Of a DNA stretch of 64,000 nucleotides, positions 35,705 to 44,213 are shown in pieces. This DNA comes from Chryseobacterium sp. Tr-659 (GTDB taxonomy: Bacteria > Bacteroidota > Bacteroidia > Flavobacteriales > Weeksellaceae): NCBI RefSeq assembly GCF_011752975.1, contig NZ_VWWP01000007.1, positions 62,001-126,000 of the forward strand. The letters run 5' to 3'. The first letter of the stretch is position 1. The number at the start of each line of letters is the position of its first letter. Both the position numbers and the translations under genes were made by a program. The notes beneath the pieces were generated by a model that saw only the letters and a program-made list of their open reading frames with translations, made no database searches and had not been told where the DNA came from.

Positions 35705-35734
35705 CAAATGTATAAACTTTTTAATTACTCGCAA
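35705..35734 (-). promoter_or_regulatory. Promoter of the ilv operon
   Basis: On the minus strand TTG (35734-35732), 19 bases, then TACATTTG (35712-35705): both elements and the spacing fit the Bacteroidetes promoter consensus TTG - N19 - TAnnTTTG. The leader 1 ATG follows 4 bases after the box, where transcription should start, so the leader mRNA would be leaderless. It lies just downstream of the folP stop codon. Confidence 0.75.
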
Positions 35735-35751
35735 GTTTTTTTAACACTTTT

Positions 35752-36606
35752 TTATTTTTTTTCTAAAAATTGCTTCACAATCTCTTTGGTTTCCGCTACA
35801 TCATGAACCCTTAGAATTTTTGCACCCTGCTCCAATACTTTCATGTGTAATTTCTGGGTTTCTTCATTAATTTCCATAGGAGACTTCCCTAAGGGTTTAT
35901 AGATAAATGATTTTCTTGAAATCCCTATTAGCAAAGGGAATTTTCCAAATCCAAGATACTTCACTTCGTCAATCATTTTCATCTGGTCTTCTATCGTTTT
36001 TCCGAAACCGAAACCGGGATCCAGGATAATATCATTCACTCCTTTTTCTAAAAGTTCTGTTGTTTTTTGAGAGAAGTATTTATTTACTTCCAAGGTGATA
36101 TCTTCAAACTTTATTTTATCATGCATGGTATCATAAGACGGATTAACATGCATCAGGATGTAGGGAAGCTTTGTTTCAGCGGCTGTGTCAAACATCTTGT
36201 TATCATACTGTCCTCCTGAAATATCGTTGATCATATCAATCCCTTCATTAAATCCGAATTTTACGGTTTCAGCGTAGAATGTATCCAGCGAGATCAATGC
36301 TTCCGGAAATTCTTTTTTAATCTGAGCAATGATGTTTCCCAATCTGCTTATCTCTTGTCCGGCACTCAGAAATTCTGCATTTGGGCGTGTAGATTGCGGT
36401 CCGATATCGATGATTTCTGCTCCTTCTTTCAATAGTTTTTCAGCATGTTTCAAAGCAGGTTTTTCATTATTGAATTGTCCACCGTCAGAAAAAGAATCCG
36501 GGGTAAGGTTGAGGATTCCCATAATCTTTGGAGTGTCAAGCTGTACCAGGCGACCGTTGCAGTTGATTGAATAGGTTGATGCAGGAATTGGGAAGTTAGG
36601 GAACAT
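35752..36606 (-). CDS. folP: Dihydropteroate synthase
   Basis: 284 residues, TIM barrel. Folate synthesis: joins 6-hydroxymethyl-7,8-dihydropterin diphosphate with p-aminobenzoate. The pterin-binding signatures are present: MGILNLTPDSFSDGG near residue 29, IDIGPQSTRP near 72 and DPGFGFGKTIEDQ near 195. Target of sulphonamides. Divergent from the DUF1599 gene. Its transcript would run into the ilv leader region, where the promoter and terminators probably end it. Confidence 0.97.
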   Translation of the reverse strand: MFPNFPIPASTYSINCNGRLVQLDTPKIMGILNLTPDSFSDGGQFNNEKPALKHAEKLLKEGAEIIDIGPQSTRPNAEFLSAGQEISRLGNIIAQIKKEFPEALISLDTFYAETVKFGFNEGIDMINDISGGQYDNKMFDTAAETKLPYILMHVNPSYDTMHDKIKFEDITLEVNKYFSQKTTELLEKGVNDIILDPGFGFGKTIEDQMKMIDEVKYLGFGKFPLLIGISRKSFIYKPLGKSPMEINEETQKLHMKVLEQGAKILRVHDVAETKEIVKQFLEKK

Positions 36607-36742
36607 AGTGTTTATGATTGTTCAATGATTTTTTATGCTGCTAAATTAGTGATTTGTGAGCTGAATGAGAAATCGGAAATTAAGTTGATTTGTGTTTTTA
36701 TTATTACTCATTGCATATTACTGATAAACAAAACCTAATTCG

Positions 36743-36750
36743 TATATTTG
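36743..36750 (+). promoter_or_regulatory. -7 promoter box of the DUF1599 operon
   Basis: TATATTTG, exact TAnnTTTG match, 17 bp before the preferred ATG at 36768. It lies downstream of the longer possible start at 36690, which supports the later start. Confidence 0.6.
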
Positions 36751-36767
36751 GAAGATTAAGAAGATTT

Positions 36768-37334
36768 ATGCTAAAAACATCAGTACAATTCGAGAAAGTT
36801 ATCAATCAATGTCGTGATCTTTTCGGTAAAAAATTACAGGATTACGGTGCAGCATGGAGGGTTTTAAGACCGAGTTCCATTACGGATCAGATTTATATTA
36901 AAGTCAACAGAATCCGTACGCTTCAGATGACTGATAAAAAGATGGTGGATGAGAGTGAGGAAGATGAATTTATCGCAATTGTCAACTATTCTATCATTGG
37001 GCTTATTCAGCTTGAGAAAGGCCTTTCCAATGATTTTAATGAAAATAAAGAAGAAATTTTAGGTCTGTATGACAAATATGCCAATGAAGCCAAGGCTTTA
37101 ATGGAGAGAAAAAATCATGATTATGGTGAGGCATGGAGGGATATGAGAATCTCTTCTATTACGGATCTTATTTATCAAAAAGTATTAAGAACCAAACAGA
37201 TTGAAGATAACCAGGGAAAAACTATTGTTTCAGAAGGGCTTGATGCCAATTATTTTGATATGCTGAACTATGCTGTTTTCTGTCTGATTAAGTTCTCTGA
37301 AAAAGAAAATCAATTCGAACCCAAAACTATTTAA
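36768..37334 (+). CDS. DUF1599 family protein with two internal repeats
   Basis: 188 residues from the ATG at 36768; the frame is open back to 36690, but the promoter box lies inside that extension. The protein contains two copies of a motif: KLQDYGAAWRVLRPSSITDQIYIK (residues 22-45) and RKNHDYGEAWRDMRISSITDLIYQK (114-138), typical of DUF1599. Function is unknown; the DYG.AWR motif resembles nucleotide-pyrophosphatase-like helical proteins but that is a guess. Followed 1 bp later by the BT_3928 gene. Confidence 0.88.
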   Translation: MLKTSVQFEKVINQCRDLFGKKLQDYGAAWRVLRPSSITDQIYIKVNRIRTLQMTDKKMVDESEEDEFIAIVNYSIIGLIQLEKGLSNDFNENKEEILGLYDKYANEAKALMERKNHDYGEAWRDMRISSITDLIYQKVLRTKQIEDNQGKTIVSEGLDANYFDMLNYAVFCLIKFSEKENQFEPKTI

Positions 37335-37335
37335 T

Positions 37336-38445
37336 ATGATCAAAGGTTTATTACGCTTTATTATTGCTGTCATTTTTATCCTTTCAGGTTTTGTGAAAGC
37401 TGTGGATCTGGTAGGTTTTTCCTTCAAAATGGAAGAATATTTCTCGCCTTCAGTTTTCAATATGCCATTTTTAGAAAAGTTTGCCCTACTGTTCTCAATT
37501 ATTGTAGTGGTGCTGGAACTTTTCCTCGGATTTATGCTATTGCTGAAATTAAAGCTTAAATTTACCTTATCTGCATTAATAGCACTTTGTGTGTTCTTTG
37601 GTTTCCTTACTTTTTATTCTGCCTATTTCAATGTTGTAACGGATTGCGGATGTTTTGGCGATGCAATCAAATTTACTCCCTGGCAAAGCTTTTTTAAAGA
37701 TGTTGCTCTTTTGGCAGGGCTTATTATTCTGTTTGTCTTGTATAGAAAAGAATTCCGTAAAAAAGATGATTACAGCTATAACCAAAAAGAGTCTTCCCAT
37801 ACGTTTAAATATGTGATTCTGGGGGCTTTTTCTTTGGTGATGATTTATATTATGACACAGGGAATCATGCATGAACCAATCATTGATTTCCGTGATTATA
37901 AGATAGGAACTAATATTAAAGCTGAAAAAGAAAAAATCAATAAAAATCCTTCTGAATACAAGACTTTTTATTCTCTGAAAAACCAAAAAACAGGAAAAGT
38001 TTTAAGAATCAATCAGGACGATTATATTAAAGAAACAAAATACTGGGCTGAAGGTTCACCATGGAAGATTGAAGAAGGAAAAAACGAATCTGTACTGGTA
38101 AAAGAGGGCTATAAATCTGAGATTGTAAAATTTAAAATCGAAGATCCTACAGGAATGGAACTTACAGACGAAATCATCAAGGCTCCAAAAGCTATTCTGG
38201 TATTTTCATATCACCCAAAAGAGGTTCCTGCCGATCTGCTTCAAAAGGTGGAAGCTAAGGTCAATGCTCAGAAAGGAAGTCTTATTTATGGAATTTCAAC
38301 TGAACCGAACACTTTTAAAACCATCAAAAATGCTATGATGGACGGTACAGCTATTAAAACGATTGCCAGAAGCAATCCGTTTGTACTGGTACTGGAAAAC
38401 GGAAAAATTGTTGACAAACAGCCAGCAAAAGACTACGTTAATTAA
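37336..38445 (+). CDS. BT_3928-type membrane protein (DoxX/MauE-like)
   Basis: 369 residues. The first 150 hold four hydrophobic segments and the sequence VTDCGCFGDAIKFT (C104 and C106), as in MauE-like members of the DoxX superfamily that handle disulphides. A fifth hydrophobic stretch (about 156-172) leads into a 190-residue extracytoplasmic domain. It starts 1 bp after the DUF1599 stop and is followed by a TerB-like gene. The family occurs widely next to folP/tpiA in Bacteroidetes; its function is not established. Confidence 0.88.
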   Translation: MIKGLLRFIIAVIFILSGFVKAVDLVGFSFKMEEYFSPSVFNMPFLEKFALLFSIIVVVLELFLGFMLLLKLKLKFTLSALIALCVFFGFLTFYSAYFNVVTDCGCFGDAIKFTPWQSFFKDVALLAGLIILFVLYRKEFRKKDDYSYNQKESSHTFKYVILGAFSLVMIYIMTQGIMHEPIIDFRDYKIGTNIKAEKEKINKNPSEYKTFYSLKNQKTGKVLRINQDDYIKETKYWAEGSPWKIEEGKNESVLVKEGYKSEIVKFKIEDPTGMELTDEIIKAPKAILVFSYHPKEVPADLLQKVEAKVNAQKGSLIYGISTEPNTFKTIKNAMMDGTAIKTIARSNPFVLVLENGKIVDKQPAKDYVN

Positions 38446-38485
38446 TTATCAAATGTAAACACACAACTTAAACATCAACAAACTC

Positions 38486-38836
38486 ATGCAAAAATCAAAT
38501 AAATCAATCGCCGGTTACCACTTATTAATGATCCTTTCTTCTGTAGACGGAGAGTTTGCTCCTGAAGAAGGAATGCTTGTGCAGCAGTATCTGGCAGATG
38601 AATTTCCTTTCAGAATGAATCTTGATAATGAACTGGAAACCCTGGCCCTTTTACAGCCTGAGGAATGGAAAGATCATTTTGAATTCCATGCAAGATGTTT
38701 CCACGAAGATTCTACGGAAGATGAGCGTGTCAAATTTGTTCAATTTGCAAAATCGCTGATCAAAGCAGATAATAAAGTGACTGAAGAAGAACATACCTTC
38801 TATGTGCTTCTGAAAAACCTTTGGGGACTGGCATAA
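38486..38836 (+). CDS. TerB-like cytosolic protein
   Basis: 116 residues, acidic, alpha-helical. SIAGYHLLMILSSVDGEFAPEEGMLV and LIKADNKVTEEEHTFYVLLKNLW look like the two metal-binding helical halves of TerB-type proteins (acidic DGE and DNK...EEE motifs). TerB domains are linked with tellurite resistance and stress; here no other ter gene is near. It lies 40 bp after the BT_3928 gene and is probably cotranscribed. A prolyl oligopeptidase follows 37 bp later. Confidence 0.78.
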   Translation: MQKSNKSIAGYHLLMILSSVDGEFAPEEGMLVQQYLADEFPFRMNLDNELETLALLQPEEWKDHFEFHARCFHEDSTEDERVKFVQFAKSLIKADNKVTEEEHTFYVLLKNLWGLA

Positions 38837-38873
38837 ACACAAATTCAAAAACTTAAAAATTCAAAAAAATACG

Positions 38874-41000
38874 ATGAAAAAATTTTATTTAGCATTATTA
38901 GTAATGAGTGCATCTACATTTCAATCGCAGCAATTTCCGAACCTGAAAGCTCCTGTTGCAGAAAAACAGGAACACATCAGGGAAATCCATGGTGATAAGG
39001 TTAATGATCCTTATTACTGGATGATCGATTATTTTAAAAAAGGAAAAGATTCTACCAAAGTTGTTAATTATTTAAAGGCCGAAAACACCTATTGGGAAGG
39101 AATGATGAAAGATACTGAACCTTTCAGAGAAAAACTTTTCCAGGAAATGAAGGCCAGAATCAAGGAAAAGGACGAATCTGTACCGGTCTTTAAAAACGGA
39201 TATTATTATTATACCCGAACTGAAGCCGGAAAACAATATTTTAAATACTGCAGAAAAAAAGGAAGCCTTACTGCTCCGGAAGAAATTCTTCTGGATGTAG
39301 ATAAACTGGCAGAAGGCCATCCTTACTACGCTGCATCAGGTTTCAGCATCAGCCCGGATAATATGAAAATGATCTATGGTGTAGATGATGTTTCCAGAAG
39401 GCAGTATAAATTATTTTTGAAAGATCTTTCAACCGGAAAAACAACTGATCTCGGTATAAAAAACACAACAGGTTCTGCAACATGGGCCAATGACAATAAA
39501 ACGATTTTCTATACTGCAAAAAATCCTGAAACACTTTTAACAGAAAAGATTTTCAGACATACATTGGGAACCGATTCTGCCAAAGATGTTCTCGTATATG
39601 AAGAAAAGGATAAAACCAATTATATCGGGGTAGGAAAAACAAAAAACAATAAATTCATCCTTATTGATTCCCGTGCCACTACTTCCTCCGAGACAAGATA
39701 CCTGGATGCCAATGATCCCAACGGAAACTTTAAAGTTTTCCAGCCAAGAATCAAAAACGTTCTGTATGATGTAACTTCTCTGGAGGATAAATTTTTGGTT
39801 ACTACGAACAAGGATGCCCTTAACTTCAAAGTGGTAGAAACTCCTCTAAATAAAACCGGAATTGAAAACTGGAAAGACTTTATTCCGCACAGAAAAGATG
39901 TTCTGATGGAAGACGTTAGTGCTTTTAAGAATTATCTTGTTTTCAGTGAAAGACAAAACGGACTATCCCAATTGGTGATCTATGACAGAAAAACGGGTAA
40001 AAAAGAGTTCCTGAAATTTGATGAAGCGGCCTATACGGTTTACCCTTCATCAAATCCTGAATATAATACAGATAATTTCCGTTTTGGGTATACTTCCATG
40101 ATTACACCAAGTTCTCAGTTTGAGCAGGATCTAAAAACAGGAAAAAGAACTCTGCTGAAACAACAGGAAGTACTGGGAGGCTATAATAAAGAAAATTATA
40201 CGACCGAAAGACTTTTTGCCACGGCAAAAGACGGAACGAAAATTCCGATTTCCATAGTGTATAAAAAAGGGTTTAAAAAAGATGGAAACAATCCGTTATT
40301 ACTTTACGCATATGGTTCTTATGGAAGCTCCATGGATGCTACTTTCAGCAGTACCAGATTAAGTCTGTTAGACAGAGGTTTTGCTTTTGCTATCGCACAC
40401 ATCCGCGGAGGTCAGGAAATGGGAAGACAGTGGTATGAAGATGGTAAAATGATGAAAAAGAAAAACACATTTACGGACTTCATTGATTCCGGAGAATATC
40501 TGGTGAAAGAGAAATATACTTCTCCAAAACATCTGTATGCTCAGGGAGGAAGTGCAGGCGGTTTGCTAATGGGTGCTATTGCCAATATGAGCCCTAATCT
40601 TTGGAATGGAGTAATTTCACAGGTCCCATTTGTAGATGTTGTAAACACAATGCTTGATACAAGTATCCCGTTAACTACTAATGAATATGATGAATGGGGA
40701 AATCCAAATGATAAAGAGGCTTATTTTTATATGAAATCTTATTCTCCATATGAAAATATTGAGAAGAAAAATTACCCGAATCTATTGGTTACAACCGGAC
40801 TGCATGATTCTCAGGTACAATATTTCGAGCCGGCAAAATGGGTAGCCAAACTGAGAGATATGAAAACTGATAAGAATGTACTTCTATTGAAAACAGATAT
40901 GGATTATGGGCATGGCGGTGCTTCCGGAAGGTTTGATTATCTGAAGGATATTGCTTTGGTGTATGCTTTCATGTTCAAACTGGAAGGGATCAACAAATAA
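38874..41000 (+). CDS. S9-family peptidase, oligopeptidase B-like
   Basis: 708 residues with a signal peptide (MKKFYLALLVMSASTFQSQ), so likely periplasmic. The N-terminal beta-propeller (about 70-430) gates the active site. The catalytic domain has Ser about 560 in GGSAGG, an Asp in TTGLHDSQVQY and His in DYGHGGASGRFDYLKD. The C-terminal order is that of prolyl oligopeptidase/oligopeptidase B, which cut short peptides. Downstream of the TerB gene by 37 bp. tpiA follows after 74 bp. Confidence 0.94.
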   Translation: MKKFYLALLVMSASTFQSQQFPNLKAPVAEKQEHIREIHGDKVNDPYYWMIDYFKKGKDSTKVVNYLKAENTYWEGMMKDTEPFREKLFQEMKARIKEKDESVPVFKNGYYYYTRTEAGKQYFKYCRKKGSLTAPEEILLDVDKLAEGHPYYAASGFSISPDNMKMIYGVDDVSRRQYKLFLKDLSTGKTTDLGIKNTTGSATWANDNKTIFYTAKNPETLLTEKIFRHTLGTDSAKDVLVYEEKDKTNYIGVGKTKNNKFILIDSRATTSSETRYLDANDPNGNFKVFQPRIKNVLYDVTSLEDKFLVTTNKDALNFKVVETPLNKTGIENWKDFIPHRKDVLMEDVSAFKNYLVFSERQNGLSQLVIYDRKTGKKEFLKFDEAAYTVYPSSNPEYNTDNFRFGYTSMITPSSQFEQDLKTGKRTLLKQQEVLGGYNKENYTTERLFATAKDGTKIPISIVYKKGFKKDGNNPLLLYAYGSYGSSMDATFSSTRLSLLDRGFAFAIAHIRGGQEMGRQWYEDGKMMKKKNTFTDFIDSGEYLVKEKYTSPKHLYAQGGSAGGLLMGAIANMSPNLWNGVISQVPFVDVVNTMLDTSIPLTTNEYDEWGNPNDKEAYFYMKSYSPYENIEKKNYPNLLVTTGLHDSQVQYFEPAKWVAKLRDMKTDKNVLLLKTDMDYGHGGASGRFDYLKDIALVYAFMFKLEGINK

Positions 41001-41074
41001 TAAACGCACGCAGATTTTGCAAATTCCGCAGAGTCTGATGAGAGAATAATAAAGTAAATCAATATATAAATCTT

Positions 41075-41833
41075 ATGAGAAGAAAAATAGTTGCAGGTAA
41101 CTGGAAAATGAACAAAAATGTAATTGATGCACAGCAATTAATGATTCAGTTATTAAGCTATAAAAACAACAATGCTACCCACTGTGAAGTTTGGATTGCT
41201 CCGCCATCTCTTTATTTAATGATGGCAAAAGACATCTTTGAAAAGGATGAGATCGGGGTATTTTCTCAGGATATGAGTGAGCATGAAAGCGGTGCATACA
41301 CCGGAGAAATTTCTGCAGACATGCTGGAATCTATCGATGCAAACGGTTCATTGATCGGACATTCAGAAAGAAGACAATACCACGGAGAAACGGATTCTCA
41401 CTGTAACAGAAAAGTAAAATTAGCTTTAGATAAAGGTCTTACACCAATCTATTGTAACGGAGAAACTCTTGAGCAAAGAAAAGCAGGACAACACCTTGAG
41501 GTAGTAAAAAATCAAACTGAAGTCGCTCTTTTCACACTTTCTGCCGAAGAGATCAAAAAAGTTGTGATCGCTTACGAACCGGTTTGGGCTATCGGAACGG
41601 GAGAAACTGCAACTCCGGAGCAGGCTCAGGAAATTCATGCACACATCAGAAATATCATTGCTTCTAAATACGGACAGGAAGTAGCTGATGAGGTTTCTAT
41701 CCTTTACGGTGGTTCTGTGAAACCTGATAATGCGAAAGAAATCTTCTCTCAGCCTGATATTGACGGAGGTCTGATTGGAGGGGCTGCTTTGAAACTAGAG
41801 GATTTTTCTAAAATTATTGAGGGTTTCAACTAA
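41075..41833 (+). CDS. tpiA: Triosephosphate isomerase
   Basis: 252 residues, standard length. Interconverts dihydroxyacetone phosphate and glyceraldehyde 3-phosphate. Lys in GNWKMNK, His in GHSERR and the catalytic Glu in AYEPVWAIGTG are present, with the phosphate loop segment YGGSVKPDN and GGLIGGAAL. Followed by an intrinsic terminator. Confidence 0.98.
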   Translation: MRRKIVAGNWKMNKNVIDAQQLMIQLLSYKNNNATHCEVWIAPPSLYLMMAKDIFEKDEIGVFSQDMSEHESGAYTGEISADMLESIDANGSLIGHSERRQYHGETDSHCNRKVKLALDKGLTPIYCNGETLEQRKAGQHLEVVKNQTEVALFTLSAEEIKKVVIAYEPVWAIGTGETATPEQAQEIHAHIRNIIASKYGQEVADEVSILYGGSVKPDNAKEIFSQPDIDGGLIGGAALKLEDFSKIIEGFN

Positions 41834-41850
41834 AAAACTCTTCATCAATA

Positions 41851-41876
41851 AAAGGGCATCTTTGATGCCCTTTTTC
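41851..41876 (+). terminator. Terminator after tpiA
   Basis: Perfect 10-bp stem AAAGGGCATC / GATGCCCTTT with loop TTT, followed by T's. Confidence 0.87.
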
Positions 41877-42010
41877 ACAACCTCTGATGTGATCAGTCTA
41901 AAACCATATTTACTTTCGTTTTTATTTTTTAGAAAAACTAGTACACCAAAAAATAGAAAATAGATCCCAAAGATTTCATTTTTCCGAATATGTCTCTTAA
42001 AATTACTTAA

Positions 42011-43165
42011 ATGGATTTTTTAAAAACGATCGCCACCATATCTGTTTTTATACTGTTCCTTCTTATTTTGTTTCTATTAACCTTAAAGTCCAATAAAAAG
42101 ATTTCCAATCGGCTTTTTGCAGGATATCTTTTTTTCACAGCTGTTGATGCAAGCGGAGTTTTTATTTCACAACCCATCATTAGCACTTACCCCAATTTAG
42201 AGATTTTCAGATGGACTCTCATTTTATTTAATATACCCCTGTTTTATTTGTATGTTTTATCACTTTGCTATGAAAATTTTCGATTAAAAAGAAAACATCT
42301 GCTTCATATTATCCCTTTTATTATCATTAATATCATATTGGTTTCAGGAATATATTATACAGGGGATTTTGAAAAAAAATATTTTTTACAACATCATCAT
42401 GAGACTGGTGAAATGATCTTCTTCCAATATTTGATAGAAATCCAATATTTGATTTACACTATTTCCATTTTTATGGTTTTGAAAAAAGCCAGAAATATTT
42501 ATCTGGAAAATCAATCTTATTCTACCAACTTAGTTTATAAATGGTTATTTCAAATGACCTTGCTTTTTATGGCTGTCCATTATTTTGCAACCTTCAAAAA
42601 TATATTGAGGTATACTGACAATCATCAACTACTGATATTTATAAACGGTTTTTTGGAAATCATCGCATTGATTATTACCAGCTGGTTTGTTTTAAAAGCA
42701 TTAAAATATCCTGAATTTTTCAGAGGAGTTGATACTCAGTTACAATTAATACATGATTTTAACAATGAGACGCTGCCAAAAACTAAATCAGAAAACCAAC
42801 AAAATTCAGATGAAAATATCACTATCCAACTCGAACTGCTGAAGAAATATATGACAGAAAAAAAACCGTATTTAGATCCAGCTCTTACGGTACAAAGCCT
42901 TGCGGCACAAATGAATATACCCAGCCGGGAATTATCCATTTTAATAAATTCTAATATGAATCAGCATTTTTTTGATTTTGTAAATAAATACCGTATCGAA
43001 AATGCAATGGAATTATTAACCAACCATTCTAAAAAAGATTATACTGTTCTAGAAATTTTGTATCAGGTGGGGTTCAATTCAAAATCATCATTTAATACTG
43101 CTTTTAAAAAACACACCGCTTTAACTCCTACAGAATATAGAAATACCTTTTATAAAACCAATTAG
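42011..43165 (+). CDS. Membrane-embedded AraC-family transcriptional regulator
   Basis: 384 residues. The first 235 residues contain about seven hydrophobic segments, then a polar linker rich in N and Q, then a C-terminal AraC HTH domain (about 285-380). The first HTH reads LTVQSLAAQMNIPSRELSILINSNM and the second YTVLEILYQVGFNSKSSFNTAFKKHTALTPTEYR. Such 7TM-AraC proteins sense signals in the membrane and bind DNA in the cytoplasm. The adjacent retropepsin-like gene starts 118 bp later on the same strand and is a plausible target. Confidence 0.9.
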   Translation: MDFLKTIATISVFILFLLILFLLTLKSNKKISNRLFAGYLFFTAVDASGVFISQPIISTYPNLEIFRWTLILFNIPLFYLYVLSLCYENFRLKRKHLLHIIPFIIINIILVSGIYYTGDFEKKYFLQHHHETGEMIFFQYLIEIQYLIYTISIFMVLKKARNIYLENQSYSTNLVYKWLFQMTLLFMAVHYFATFKNILRYTDNHQLLIFINGFLEIIALIITSWFVLKALKYPEFFRGVDTQLQLIHDFNNETLPKTKSENQQNSDENITIQLELLKKYMTEKKPYLDPALTVQSLAAQMNIPSRELSILINSNMNQHFFDFVNKYRIENAMELLTNHSKKDYTVLEILYQVGFNSKSSFNTAFKKHTALTPTEYRNTFYKTN

Positions 43166-43283
43166 CTTCTTTTTATTTGGTTCGACTTTTTAAAATCGGT
43201 CGCTTTTCGGAAGATAATAATTCAAATTTGTCTGCTATAAAAACAGAGACTATTTTGTCTCACTTATAAAACAAAAAAGAATT

Positions 43284-44099
43284 ATGAAAACAAAGAAAAT
43301 GCTTTTCAGTTTATTATCCTTAGGAGTAAGTCTGTTGGGATTTGGTCAAGACACCATTAGACTAAAACCTTATATTGAAAACATGAAAACCATAGAGGTG
43401 GATATTGAAGGAAAAAAATATAATTTTCTATTTGACACTGGTGGAGCAGAAACTATTATTTCTCCAGAAATAGCAAAGTATTTTAATAAAAAAATATACG
43501 GAAGGGCAATTGGATTTAGAATGAGCGGAGAGATGGTTAAAGCTCAAAGATCAGATCATTTCTCAATGACTATAGGTTCCACAAAAATAGACCATCCAAC
43601 AGTTGGTGTTTTTGATATCATGTCTATTTTGCCGAAAGAATTTCCAAAACTAGATGGTGTCATTTCTTTAAAATCTTTTGTTGACCATATTCTGACCCTC
43701 AATTTTTCTAAAAACACCATTATTGTAGAGAGTAAATCCTCGTCACCAAAAGCAATAAACGGAAAAAATCTTGTTGCCAGTAGATTCGCCAATGGCCTGA
43801 GCGCTACTGAGCTAAATATTTTTTTGAATATTCCAAAAGACAATCAATCGTACTGGTTTCTTTTTGATTCTGGAAACAGTGGACCTTTGCTGTTATCTAC
43901 CGAAACTGCTGCAGCCTGGAGACTCTCCAAAGATAAAGATGGTATGAACTCGGAAACTCAATTTGCCATCGGAGAAAAAGTATTGGTCTCAAAATCATTT
44001 ACACGAGATATTATTTATGATGGTGTACTCAATTTTGGAACTTTGTGCAACTATATTTTCACGATTGATTTTAAAAACAGCAAAATTTGGATAAAATAG
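43284..44099 (+). CDS. Secreted retropepsin-like (aspartyl protease-like) protein
   Basis: 271 residues with a signal peptide (MKTKKMLFSLLSLGVSLLGFGQ). Two DTG/DSG motifs, FLFDTGGAETII near residue 51 and WFLFDSGNSGPLLL near 195, sit in two similar halves, as in tandem retropepsin-like folds. Function unknown, probably a periplasmic aspartic peptidase or an inactive relative. Located directly after the AraC gene. A strong bidirectional terminator follows. Confidence 0.82.
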   Translation: MKTKKMLFSLLSLGVSLLGFGQDTIRLKPYIENMKTIEVDIEGKKYNFLFDTGGAETIISPEIAKYFNKKIYGRAIGFRMSGEMVKAQRSDHFSMTIGSTKIDHPTVGVFDIMSILPKEFPKLDGVISLKSFVDHILTLNFSKNTIIVESKSSSPKAINGKNLVASRFANGLSATELNIFLNIPKDNQSYWFLFDSGNSGPLLLSTETAAAWRLSKDKDGMNSETQFAIGEKVLVSKSFTRDIIYDGVLNFGTLCNYIFTIDFKNSKIWIK

Positions 44100-44165
44100 T
44101 ATACAGAAGCCATATTTATTCTTTTAAAAACCTTTTATTTCTTATTCAGGCCCATGATAATAAAA

Positions 44166-44196
44166 AAAGCGGCGGAATCTTCGATTCCGCCGCTTT
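44166..44196. terminator. Bidirectional terminator
   Basis: Perfect 14-bp stem AAAGCGGCGGAATC / GATTCCGCCGCTTT with loop TTC, flanked by A and T runs. Ends the retropepsin-like gene (+) and the phytase-like gene (-). Confidence 0.9.
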
Positions 44197-44213
44197 TCGT
44201 TAAAAAAATCTAA

